Shown here in pieces: positions 1 through 6,592 of a stretch of 16,868 nucleotides of DNA. The stretch is from an uncultured Gammaproteobacteria bacterium (GTDB taxonomy: Bacteria; Pseudomonadota; Gammaproteobacteria; SZUA-140): contig CALZMY010000262.1 in assembly GCA_945788675.1 (NCBI GenBank), positions 1-16,868 on the forward strand, read 5' to 3'. Under the pieces are notes generated by a model, which did no database searches, was not told the origin of the DNA, and saw only the letters and a program-made list of their open reading frames with translations. The translations under genes and the position numbers were made by a program. Position 1 is the stretch's first letter. The number at the start of each line of letters is the position of its first letter.

Positions 1-686
1 CCGGTCGACATCACGGTAACTTTATCTTTGACGGAGATCGTTCCCTGAACAATACGCACGAGAGACACGACACCGAGAAAATTATCAAACCAGGAGTCGA
101 TGATTAACGCCTGTAACGGCGCATCGGGATCACCTTCTGGCGGCGGGATGCAGGTAACAATCTCTTCCAGCAACGCCTCCACGCCGAGTCCAGTTTTAGC
201 ACTGACACGTACCGCATCGTCGGCCTCGACACCGACGATCTCTTCAATCTCCTGGATCACCCGTTCCGGATCTGAAGTGGGCAGATCGATCTTATTCAAG
301 ACCGGCACTACCTCCAATCCCTGTTCAATCGCGGTATAACAGGTGGCCACGGTCTGCGCCTCTACGCCTTGTGAGGCATCTACCACCAGTAAAGCACCCT
401 CACAGGCTGCCAGCGAACGCGACACTTCATAGGCAAAGTCGACATGGCCAGGGGTATCGATAAAATTAAATTGATAGCGTTCGCCATCTTTCGCGACATA
501 TTCCAGTGTCACGCTCTGCGCCTTGATGGTGATGCCTCGCTCACGTTCAATATCCATTGAATCGAGTACCTGCGCAGACATTTCACGTTCGCTCAGTCCA
601 CCGCAAACCTGGATAAGGCGGTCTGAAAGCGTTGATTTTCCGTGGTCGATGTGGGCGATGATCGAGAAATTACGTATGTGCTTCAT
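1..686 (-). CDS. lepA: Elongation factor 4 (LepA) GTPase, N-terminal part, cut by the window edge
   Basis: Ribosome-bound translational GTPase of the LepA/EF-4 family, which acts on stalled or mistranslocated ribosomes and in initiation (family knowledge). The 228 complete codons visible begin MKHIRNFSIIAHIDHGKSTL, an almost exact match to the classical LepA start. The G motifs appear in order: G1 AHIDHGKST at residues 11-19, G2 GITIKAQ at 51-57, G3 DTPGH at 77-81, G4 NKID at 131-134 and G5 SAK at 162-164. The start of domain 2 follows (SWFDNFLGVVSLVRI, about 198-212). The ATG at 684-686 was chosen from this match; the Shine-Dalgarno sequence before it is weak. The C-terminal domains lie beyond the left edge. 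It follows mucD on the same strand but is separated from it by a terminator, so it probably has its own promoter within 687-725 or is read by leakage. Confidence 0.97.
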   Translation of the reverse strand, partial: MKHIRNFSIIAHIDHGKSTLSDRLIQVCGGLSEREMSAQVLDSMDIERERGITIKAQSVTLEYVAKDGERYQFNFIDTPGHVDFAYEVSRSLAACEGALLVVDASQGVEAQTVATCYTAIEQGLEVVPVLNKIDLPTSDPERVIQEIEEIVGVEADDAVRVSAKTGLGVEALLEEIVTCIPPPEGDPDAPLQALIIDSWFDNFLGVVSLVRIVQGTISVKDKVTVMST

Positions 687-725
687 TTGTGGGCAAACTC
701 AGAGCGGGAAAATCCCGGGAAATAC

Positions 726-762
726 AAAAAAGAAGGGGGGAATTCTAAACGATTCCCCCCTT
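726..762 (-). terminator. Rho-independent terminator between mucD and lepA
   Basis: On the minus strand an 11-base-pair perfect stem, AAGGGGGGAAT pairing with ATTCCCCCCTT (plus-strand arms 733-743 and 752-762), closes an 8-base loop. It is followed by a T-rich tract, the complement of the A run at 726-731. It sits 64 bases past the mucD stop codon, so it should end the rpoE-mucD transcript before lepA. Partial pairing continues outward (ATACAA against TTGTAT), making the hairpin longer than usual. Confidence 0.9.
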
Positions 763-826
763 TTCTTGTATCATTTCCGGTCGAAAAACAGGAAAAAGAC
801 AATATATTCTCGTCAGGTCGCAGTCT

Positions 827-2293
827 CTACCCCTTATCCTCATCAATAATCTTGAGTGCAAGAAAGACCGGACCACTGCGACGCTGCACCAGTACCGGCA
901 CAGAACGCCCTTCTTTGAGACCTTCGACTATCGTCTTAAAGGCATTGACGTCATCAATATTTTGATTGTCTAGCATCACGATGATATCGCCCTTACGCAG
1001 GCCTGCACGCGCAGCGGCACCACCACGCCCGACCGAATCGATATAGACACCAGACTTCCCTTCCTCCAGGATTTCTTTCTGCTCATCTGCGAGTTCAGAG
1101 ACCACCAGCGCAAGACGCTCAATCTCGACCTCCTGACCGATCGCTTTGGTCGCTGAGATCTTCATGTCATCTTCCAGTGGGAGTTCGCCAATCTTGACAT
1201 CAATCGTGATCGATTTGCCCTCACGAACAATCCTGGTTTCGATCTTTTCACCAACGCGAGTACTGCCGACCATGGGCGGCAATGCTGAAGAACTCACCAC
1301 CTCCTGCCCATTGAATGCGACAATCACATCACCAACCTTAATACCCGCTGCTTCAGCAGGGCTTTCCGGCAGCACTTTAGCCACCAGTGCTCCGATTGGT
1401 TTCTCCATTTCGAATGACTCGGCCAGTTCACGAGTCACATCCTGAATCAAGATACCGAACCAACCACGGGTCACATGACCAGTATCCTTCAACTGGTCAA
1501 CCACATTCATCGCAACATCCATTGGGATCGCAAACGAGAGTCCCATAAATCCACCGGTACGGCTATAGATCTGGGAATTAATCCCTACCACTTCGCCATC
1601 AAGGTTAAATAGTGGGCCACCCGAGTTACCAGGGTTAATCGCGACATCGGTCTGAATAAATGGCACATAATTTTCATTTGGCAGACTACGCCCCTTGGCG
1701 CTAACAATACCCGCCGTCACCGTGTGATCGAAGCCAAATGGCGATCCAATCGCCAACACCCACTCACCGACCATAAGCGCATTCGATTCGCCAATCTTAA
1801 CCACCGGCAGGTCATCAGCATCAATCTTTAATAATGCCACATCACTGCGTTTATCCATGCCAATCACTTCAGCCACAAATTCACGCCGGTCACTGAGTCG
1901 CACGATGATTTCATCTGCCTCCTTAATGACATGATTATTAGTTAACACGTAGCCATCTTCAGAGATAATAAATCCAGAGCCCAGTGACTTGGCATCAAAG
2001 AGATCCGGCATGCCGTTGCCTTCTTTATCCCGATCGCCGAAAAAACGCTTCAAAAAGTCATCAAAAGGAGCCCCAGGCGGAACACCGTGTGGTCGCTGAG
2101 GTTGTGCACCATGCTTTACTTTTTGAGAGGTGCTGATATTCACCACCGCAGCGCTGTGTGTTGTCACCAGCCCGGTAAAGTCAGGTAATCCCAGTGCATT
2201 GTTTGCAGCCCAACTACTGTTAATACTGGCGGCAAAAAACATGAGTGTAAATGCGATAAAGAAACGCCCCTTTATCGTCATCGAATTTCTCAT
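827..2293 (-). CDS. mucD: Periplasmic serine protease of the DegP/HtrA family (MucD type)
   Basis: Periplasmic HtrA-type protease that degrades misfolded envelope proteins and restrains the sigma-E response (family knowledge). The protein has 488 residues. An N-terminal signal peptide has a hydrophobic core at about 10-27 and a likely cut after SSWA near residue 29. The trypsin-like domain carries the catalytic triad His121 (TNNHV), Asp151 (RSDVALLKI) and Ser224 (NPGNSGGP). Two PDZ domains follow at about 275-370 and 385-485, each with its glycine-led ligand loop. A TTG at 2315-2317 would give eight more residues, but the ATG at 2291-2293 has AAGGGAG (2299-2305) at the right spacing and is preferred. 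It lies 27 bases after rseC and is the last gene of the rpoE operon, as mucD is in Pseudomonas; a strong terminator follows. Confidence 0.95.
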   Translation of the reverse strand: MRNSMTIKGRFFIAFTLMFFAASINSSWAANNALGLPDFTGLVTTHSAAVVNISTSQKVKHGAQPQRPHGVPPGAPFDDFLKRFFGDRDKEGNGMPDLFDAKSLGSGFIISEDGYVLTNNHVIKEADEIIVRLSDRREFVAEVIGMDKRSDVALLKIDADDLPVVKIGESNALMVGEWVLAIGSPFGFDHTVTAGIVSAKGRSLPNENYVPFIQTDVAINPGNSGGPLFNLDGEVVGINSQIYSRTGGFMGLSFAIPMDVAMNVVDQLKDTGHVTRGWFGILIQDVTRELAESFEMEKPIGALVAKVLPESPAEAAGIKVGDVIVAFNGQEVVSSSALPPMVGSTRVGEKIETRIVREGKSITIDVKIGELPLEDDMKISATKAIGQEVEIERLALVVSELADEQKEILEEGKSGVYIDSVGRGGAAARAGLRKGDIIVMLDNQNIDDVNAFKTIVEGLKEGRSVPVLVQRRSGPVFLALKIIDEDKG

Positions 2294-2320
2294 AACATCT
2301 CCCTTATACTTGATCAAACC

Positions 2321-2821
2321 TTAATCCTGCCCATGTAACGCAGGGCTATTTTTAAATTCAATATGCGCTTCGTTTGATGCACTGCGTAATATCTCAGGCT
2401 GACAGAGATTGCGCTGACGCAGGTTAGCTGTATAGCGACGCAACCAGAAAAAACCTGCCAGGAGCCCCAGCAACGCCGCCAGAATAGTCACACCTTCCGC
2501 GCCGCCATGCCATAAACGATCCCCAATCATTTCACCGATTCCAGCGCAAAGCAACATCAAAAAAAGCGGCACGATATAGGCGGCAAATGAACCTCTTAAT
2601 AACCACCCTTCATCAATGCCAATCACTACCTGCTGATTTACCCTGGCACTTATGCGATTTATCGCCTTAAACTGGATTGCAGAACGCCCAAGTGCCTTGC
2701 TAACCACCGCGGTACCACATCCTTTATTGACAGAGCATGACTCACAGGTCGATTTACGCTGCGTCTCAACCAGTGCATATTCACCTTCAATCGCGACGAC
2801 TCGCGCATGTTCTTCTATCAT
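2321..2821 (-). CDS. rseC: RseC/MucC family inner-membrane regulator of sigma-E
   Basis: Small inner-membrane protein of the RseC/MucC family (166 residues). In enterobacteria RseC is a minor positive modulator of sigma-E and is linked to the SoxR-reducing (Rsx/Rnf) system. The N-terminal soluble domain has a cysteine cluster, C26-x2-C29-x5-C35 (CESCSVNKGC), which could bind metal or a redox centre. Two membrane segments follow at about 76-98 and 111-127, then a basic tail (RRYTANLRQR). The ATG at 2819-2821 comes 10 bases after the rseB stop and the stop is 27 bases before mucD, so it is co-transcribed. The Shine-Dalgarno sequence is weak, suggesting coupling to rseB. The family call is firm; the biochemical role is poorly known in any species. 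Confidence 0.93.
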   Translation of the reverse strand: MIEEHARVVAIEGEYALVETQRKSTCESCSVNKGCGTAVVSKALGRSAIQFKAINRISARVNQQVVIGIDEGWLLRGSFAAYIVPLFLMLLCAGIGEMIGDRLWHGGAEGVTILAALLGLLAGFFWLRRYTANLRQRNLCQPEILRSASNEAHIEFKNSPALHGQD

Positions 2822-2831
2822 TTGTCTAAGC

Positions 2832-3842
2832 TCAGTGAATGGATTCAGGTGAGTGGCGAACTGATTCTCCGATCAGTTCCAGTGTCTCAAGAGGTACTTC
2901 GCCAACCACCACCACCTGGTAATCATCAACCGAGGCAATATACGCATTCATCGCACCTCGCTGGGACACACCATTAAAAGGCCCACTTTTTCCCTGCTTT
3001 TCGATAAACACAGAGACAGAGGCCAGGCCATCGGAAAAAACTATATGTTCAAACGGCATCTGATACTCATTATTCTGCTGCGCATTATTACGGCGTTGAT
3101 AATCGGCCAAAGCAAAACCGTTAGGGATATATTTTACTGTCCAGTTGTTAGCCCCATCATTTTTTACCTGTGGGCTCGACAACTGTGCTACAGAATTTCC
3201 ATCTACAGGTTTAATGGCATGAAGCTCTCGGACCTCAGGGGGAAGCGCTTCGCTATAAATATCAACATTCGAATAGATCATCTGTTCCATTATCCTGCCA
3301 TCAGCTGCCAGATGTTCCAATTTAAGCAACAGGCCGCTCTGCTGGTCAATCCAGAACTGATAGCCATAACGATATTTATCTCGTGGTTTAATCACTACCT
3401 TCTGGCTCATCCTGCCAGCAACAGGCGTAACCTCTGCAAGCGATAGCTGATAATATTGCTCGATCTCATCAATGCGATGTTGCAGCATCTCTACAGCACC
3501 CTTCTTAATTTTCAGATTGTCGTACACAAGTGGCATCGGGACATTCGGTAAAAGACAGGTAACCTGATGAGGATTACGCACCACTTCTCCTGGCGTTCCA
3601 TTCAGTGAGGTGAGGTGCTCTAACATGCCATTATCACTCTGGGTGCGCACAATATTCATCGCAACCATCTCATCACTGTAGCGATAAATCAGAGTACCCT
3701 GGTAACTGACCGAATGCTCAGCCTTGATCATTTTCGCTAACCAGGCCTTCACTAACATAGACTCATCAGCGGCATAACTAAGCCCCATTGGCATCGAGAA
3801 CACCAGTAATAGCCAGATAAAACGCTGTGACGCTGTCTGCAT
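2832..3842 (-). CDS. rseB: Periplasmic sigma-E regulator RseB/MucB
   Basis: Periplasmic protein that binds the periplasmic part of the anti-sigma factor RseA and shields it from site-1 proteolysis; it also senses mislocalised lipoprotein or LPS signals (family knowledge). The 336-residue protein starts with a signal peptide (WLLLVFSMPMGLSYA, likely cut after residue 24). The N-terminal domain resembles LolA/LppX lipid-binding folds and opens with the family pattern SYQGTLIYRYSDEM near residue 45. The smaller C-terminal domain, from about 225, contains WTVKYIPNGFAL and FSDGLASVSVFIE. Length and domain order are normal for RseB. It lies between rseA (70-base gap) and rseC (10-base gap). The Shine-Dalgarno before its ATG is only moderate. 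Confidence 0.95.
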   Translation of the reverse strand: MQTASQRFIWLLLVFSMPMGLSYAADESMLVKAWLAKMIKAEHSVSYQGTLIYRYSDEMVAMNIVRTQSDNGMLEHLTSLNGTPGEVVRNPHQVTCLLPNVPMPLVYDNLKIKKGAVEMLQHRIDEIEQYYQLSLAEVTPVAGRMSQKVVIKPRDKYRYGYQFWIDQQSGLLLKLEHLAADGRIMEQMIYSNVDIYSEALPPEVRELHAIKPVDGNSVAQLSSPQVKNDGANNWTVKYIPNGFALADYQRRNNAQQNNEYQMPFEHIVFSDGLASVSVFIEKQGKSGPFNGVSQRGAMNAYIASVDDYQVVVVGEVPLETLELIGESVRHSPESIH

Positions 3843-3912
3843 AAGCTTCAGGAACAGGTGTAGTGACGTTTCACGTTGAGTCGGTAAAACTTCTGATCAG
3901 GAAACAGCATGT

Positions 3913-4593
3913 TTACTGCGTCCCCTCATAGCCAACCAGTCGGGCATAAGGGAGCATTCCACCCTGGGCAGGCATAGCAATCGAATGTTCATTATGGTTG
4001 ACGATATAACGATGAAGTTGCTCATTTGGAATACGAGAGAGCGGATAGCGATTCTGTACCAGAACGGGTTCCTGCTTCACTTCATGACTCCAGGCAATAT
4101 TTTCCAATGCTGGTTGCTGCATCGCCGGTTGCTGATTTGATGCAACAGTATGGGTCATCGGTTGCATTAACTGGCTATCCTGATTTAGTTGATACAATCC
4201 CGCTATCGCAATTGCACTAATTGATGCAGCTATCGCGTATCCTAATACAGGACTCCTGCTGTCCGTGATTTTCGGAGTAATATTGGTCACTTTGGCGTGG
4301 CTATTATTGACAGTCTGAGATGCTGGTTCACCAGCATGGGCAGGTTCGCTGGCGATTGCAGCGCTGATACTACTAGACAGGTCTGCATAGAGAATATCAG
4401 GAAGATTATTGCGCATCGCTTCGCCAATCAAATGATATTGTTCCCAACTCGCAACGCCATTTTCACTTCCCTCGGCAACATGCGTTATTACCTGCGAATA
4501 TTCATGGCCATCGAGCTCACCATCCACCATAGATGAAATCTTTTCCTTGAGACTATCTGCCGGAATATCTGAGGGGTTAGTTACATTTGACAT
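3913..4593 (-). CDS. rseA: Anti-sigma-E factor RseA/MucA
   Basis: Membrane-spanning anti-sigma factor that holds RpoE inactive until cut in turn by a DegS/AlgW-type protease and RseP (family knowledge). The protein has 226 residues. The cytoplasmic sigma-binding domain at about 15-80 has the family signature KEKISSMVDGEL followed by WEQYHLIGEAMR. One membrane helix lies at about 117-134 (LGYAIAASISAIAIAGLY). The periplasmic tail is Gln-rich (about 138-165) and ends in YARLVGYEGTQ. A GTG at 4600-4602 would add three residues but lies inside the Shine-Dalgarno AGGTGAG (4598-4604); the ATG at 4591-4593 is therefore preferred. The gene starts 20 bases after rpoE and precedes rseB, the standard order. 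The linker region is poorly conserved in the family, so only the N-terminal domain and topology support the call directly. Confidence 0.95.
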   Translation of the reverse strand: MSNVTNPSDIPADSLKEKISSMVDGELDGHEYSQVITHVAEGSENGVASWEQYHLIGEAMRNNLPDILYADLSSSISAAIASEPAHAGEPASQTVNNSHAKVTNITPKITDSRSPVLGYAIAASISAIAIAGLYQLNQDSQLMQPMTHTVASNQQPAMQQPALENIAWSHEVKQEPVLVQNRYPLSRIPNEQLHRYIVNHNEHSIAMPAQGGMLPYARLVGYEGTQ

Positions 4594-4613
4594 AATTCTC
4601 ACCTAAATCTGAT

Positions 4614-5189
4614 CTAATTCAACAACGCTCTTAATTTTTCCTGTACCGCCTCACGCGCCCTGAAGATCCGCGATCGCACGGTACCCACCGGACACCCCAT
4701 CACCTCCGCAATCTCCTCATAACTCAAACCTTCAAGCTCTCGTAGCGTGATTGCTGTACGCAAATCATCTGGCAAAGCCTCTATCGTTTCAGTGACAACG
4801 CGCTCAATTTCATCTTTGAGCAATAACCGCTCTGGCGTGGCGTACTCCTTTAAAGCCAGACTACCATCAAATTGCTCCGCCTCACTCGCATCGATATCGA
4901 TGCTGGGTGGCCTGCGTCCTTGCGAAACCAGATAATTTTTCGCCGTATTGATAGCAATACGATATAACCAGGTGTAAAAGGCACTATCTCCCCGAAAGTT
5001 GGGAAGCGCCCGATAGGCCTTGATAAAGGCCTCCTGAGTCACATCTAAAACATCCCCAGAATCATTCAGGAAGCGCGATACTAATTGGACAATGCGATGC
5101 TGATATTTCGTTACGAGAATATCAAAAGCCCGCTTATCACCACACTGCACGCGCTCCACCAGATACTGGTCGGTTTTACTATCGCCCAT
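4614..5189 (-). CDS. rpoE: RNA polymerase extracytoplasmic-stress sigma factor RpoE (sigma-E/AlgU)
   Basis: ECF-type sigma factor that directs RNA polymerase to envelope-stress promoters. It has 191 residues, the normal length. Region 2 spans about 25-95, with core-binding and -10-recognition parts visible as DVTQEAFIKAYRALPNFRGD and FYTWLYRIAINTAKNYL. Region 4 (about 130-188) has the -35-recognition helix-turn-helix LSYEEIAEVMGCPVGTVRSR. The ATG at 5187-5189 follows AAAGG at ten-base spacing. It is the first gene of the rpoE-rseA-rseB-rseC-mucD operon, and its cognate anti-sigma factor is immediately downstream. A possible sigma-E promoter lies 50-80 bases upstream, which would fit autoregulation. 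The divergent neighbour is hslO, not the nadB found beside rpoE in E. coli and many pseudomonads. Confidence 0.98.
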   Translation of the reverse strand: MGDSKTDQYLVERVQCGDKRAFDILVTKYQHRIVQLVSRFLNDSGDVLDVTQEAFIKAYRALPNFRGDSAFYTWLYRIAINTAKNYLVSQGRRPPSIDIDASEAEQFDGSLALKEYATPERLLLKDEIERVVTETIEALPDDLRTAITLRELEGLSYEEIAEVMGCPVGTVRSRIFRAREAVQEKLRALLN

Positions 5190-5240
5190 GCGGGCAAACC
5201 TTTAATACAACAAAGATTTGACTGCCTTCGCTAATCTTCA

Positions 5241-5268
5241 TAGGACAACTTAGATATTATTTGGTTCA
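5241..5268 (-). promoter_or_regulatory. Possible sigma-E-type promoter before rpoE
   Basis: On the minus strand TGAACCA (5262-5268) is followed after exactly 16 bases by TCCTA (5241-5245). This resembles the sigma-E consensus of a GGAACTT-like -35 and a TCnnA -10 at about 16-base spacing. The -35 shares only the GAAC core and the -10 is imperfect, so the case rests mainly on position, spacing and the known autoregulation of rpoE operons. Confidence 0.3.
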
Positions 5269-5404
5269 GAATTAAATGAAAGATTGATTTAGTAGCTTCT
5301 ACTACAGCAAAATAACCAGGCCATAATAATGTATCCATGACTATCATTCCAGCCGCATCCAACATCGCAATATACCCGACAATTGCAGTCAAGCATACCT
5401 ACAT

Positions 5405-5418
5405 TGAATTTAAATTCA
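5405..5418. repeat. 14-base perfect palindrome TGAATTTAAATTCA
   Basis: TGAATTTAAATTCA is identical to its own reverse complement. It lies 147 bases before hslO and about 216 bases upstream of rpoE. It has the size and symmetry of a dimeric regulator's operator, but in AT-rich DNA a palindrome of this length can arise by chance, and no second copy was noticed in the window. Confidence 0.35.
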
Positions 5419-5564
5419 TAAAGCTAAAACAAACACCTATCATCAATAGTAATATTATGTGACAAAGCCTCAAAATAAGCTGGAGGCACCCACAAAAATC
5501 ACCAACTTGCTGTACAATTTCAACAATCAATAGCCCACTTTCGAAAAAGCCGAAGTACCCACTT

Positions 5565-6437
5565 ATGAAAGACGCAGATACCCTACAGCGTTTCCTGTTT
5601 GAAAACAGCAATATTCGAGGCACCTTCATTCACCTTCAGGCCAGCTATCTGGCCGCACGTGACCGTTTCGAGTATCCTGATGCTGTTGCACAGCAGCTTG
5701 GCCAGACACTCGCCGCGAGTACCTTGCTAGGCTCCACCATCAAATTCAATGGCGCGTTGATCGTCCAAATACAATCGGATGGCCCTATTAATATGCTCGT
5801 CGCGCAGTGTGATGACCAGCGTCACATCCGTGGACTGGCACGCTGGCAACGCGAAATCGAGGGTAACTCACTGCAGGATATCTACGGCCACGGGCGTATC
5901 ACTATCACCATTAACAATGACAAAAATGATGAGCGTTATCAGGGGGTTGTTGGGCTTGAAGGCGCAACGCTAAGCGCTGCCATCGAGCGTTATTTTAGCC
6001 AGTCCGAACAACTCAAGACTCGTCTATGGTTGTACGCAGACCAGCAACAGGCAGTCGGCCTGCTGCTTCAGCAACTTCCTGGCGAAGCAGCAGACAAAGA
6101 TTTCTGGCACCACATCGAAATCCTTGGTGACACCATCACCCGCGGTGAACTGTTACAACTCAGCACACAGGAGATCCTGCACCGCCTGTTTTACGAAGAA
6201 GATATTCGCCTCTTTGAACCCGAACCAGTCAGTTTTCGTTGCAGTTGCTCACGTGAAAAAATTGTAACGATGCTACGCGGCCTTGGACTAGAAGAATCAC
6301 GCTCAATCATTGAGGAACAGGGTAAGATCGAAGTTGGCTGTGAATTTTGCAATCAACAATACACCTTTGACAGAATCGATACCGAAGAGATTTTCGCCAG
6401 CCACGTCACCCCACCGACGCCAGAAACACCACAGTAA
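5565..6437 (+). CDS. hslO: Redox-regulated holdase chaperone Hsp33
   Basis: Cytoplasmic chaperone of the Hsp33 family. It is inactive when its four cysteines hold zinc, and binds unfolding proteins once oxidative stress forms disulfides (family knowledge). The 290-residue protein has the N-terminal substrate-binding domain with QSDGPINMLVA (70-80), GLARWQ (90-95) and ERYQGVVGLEG (123-133). It ends in a zinc/redox switch with C226, C228, C259 and C262, that is CxC-x30-CxxC, the family pattern. The start MKDADTLQRFLFENSNIRG aligns with the E. coli protein (HRYLFENFAVRG) and is the natural start, though the Shine-Dalgarno is weak. An extra cysteine, C82, lies outside the switch. It stands alone, divergent from rpoE; placing a redox chaperone beside the envelope-stress operon may be coincidental. 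Confidence 0.97.
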   Translation: MKDADTLQRFLFENSNIRGTFIHLQASYLAARDRFEYPDAVAQQLGQTLAASTLLGSTIKFNGALIVQIQSDGPINMLVAQCDDQRHIRGLARWQREIEGNSLQDIYGHGRITITINNDKNDERYQGVVGLEGATLSAAIERYFSQSEQLKTRLWLYADQQQAVGLLLQQLPGEAADKDFWHHIEILGDTITRGELLQLSTQEILHRLFYEEDIRLFEPEPVSFRCSCSREKIVTMLRGLGLEESRSIIEEQGKIEVGCEFCNQQYTFDRIDTEEIFASHVTPPTPETPQ

Positions 6438-6443
6438 AATAAA

Positions 6444-6475
6444 ATTATTAACAATAAATACAATTAATTATTAAC
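6444..6475. repeat. Two direct ATTATTAAC repeats before the acyl-CoA dehydrogenase gene
   Basis: ATTATTAAC occurs at 6444-6452 and again at 6467-6475, 23 bases apart start to start (about two helical turns), followed in both cases by a purine and A. The surrounding 6438-6510 is very AT-rich and carries weak -10-like sequences, so this is the probable promoter zone of the dehydrogenase gene. Same-face repeats could bind a regulator; low-complexity chance is the alternative. Confidence 0.35.
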
Positions 6476-6592
6476 GAAAATAAATGTAAAATAAACATAA
6501 AAACCGGACCAGAACGCACGCTCTTAACCTCATATTTCCTGTTAGGAGGTCGATACCCAGACGACATTCCTTTATTGGGTATGGAGGAAAAA

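Larger units (their letters stand above)
5190..5564. other. Divergent intergenic region between rpoE and hslO
   Basis: This is a 375-base AT-rich stretch with no convincing gene. It must hold the promoters for rpoE (leftward) and hslO (rightward). Visible inside it are a candidate sigma-E promoter (5241-5268), a 6-bp inverted repeat TAGTAG-ctt-CTACTA (5290-5304), a 14-base perfect palindrome (5405-5418) and a TACAAT (5513-5518) that could be an hslO -10 box, though no good -35 lies at the right distance. No T-tract hairpin is present. Confidence 0.7.

Noticed and set aside
2294..2317. TTG start for MucD eight codons upstream
   Set aside because: The extra residues place the Shine-Dalgarno AAGGGAG inside the coding part and lengthen the signal peptide without reason.
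5299..5310. Terminator from the TAGTAG/CTACTA hairpin
   Set aside because: The stem is short and AT-rich and no T tract follows on either strand.
5337..5462. 41-residue plus-strand open frame (starts MTIIPAASNI) in the rpoE-hslO gap
   Set aside because: It has no Shine-Dalgarno and no recognisable motif, and the composition follows the AT-rich intergenic background.
5399..5629. 76-codon minus-strand open frame across the hslO start
   Set aside because: It runs antisense into the well-supported start of hslO, has no recognisable motif and lies in AT-rich intergenic DNA.
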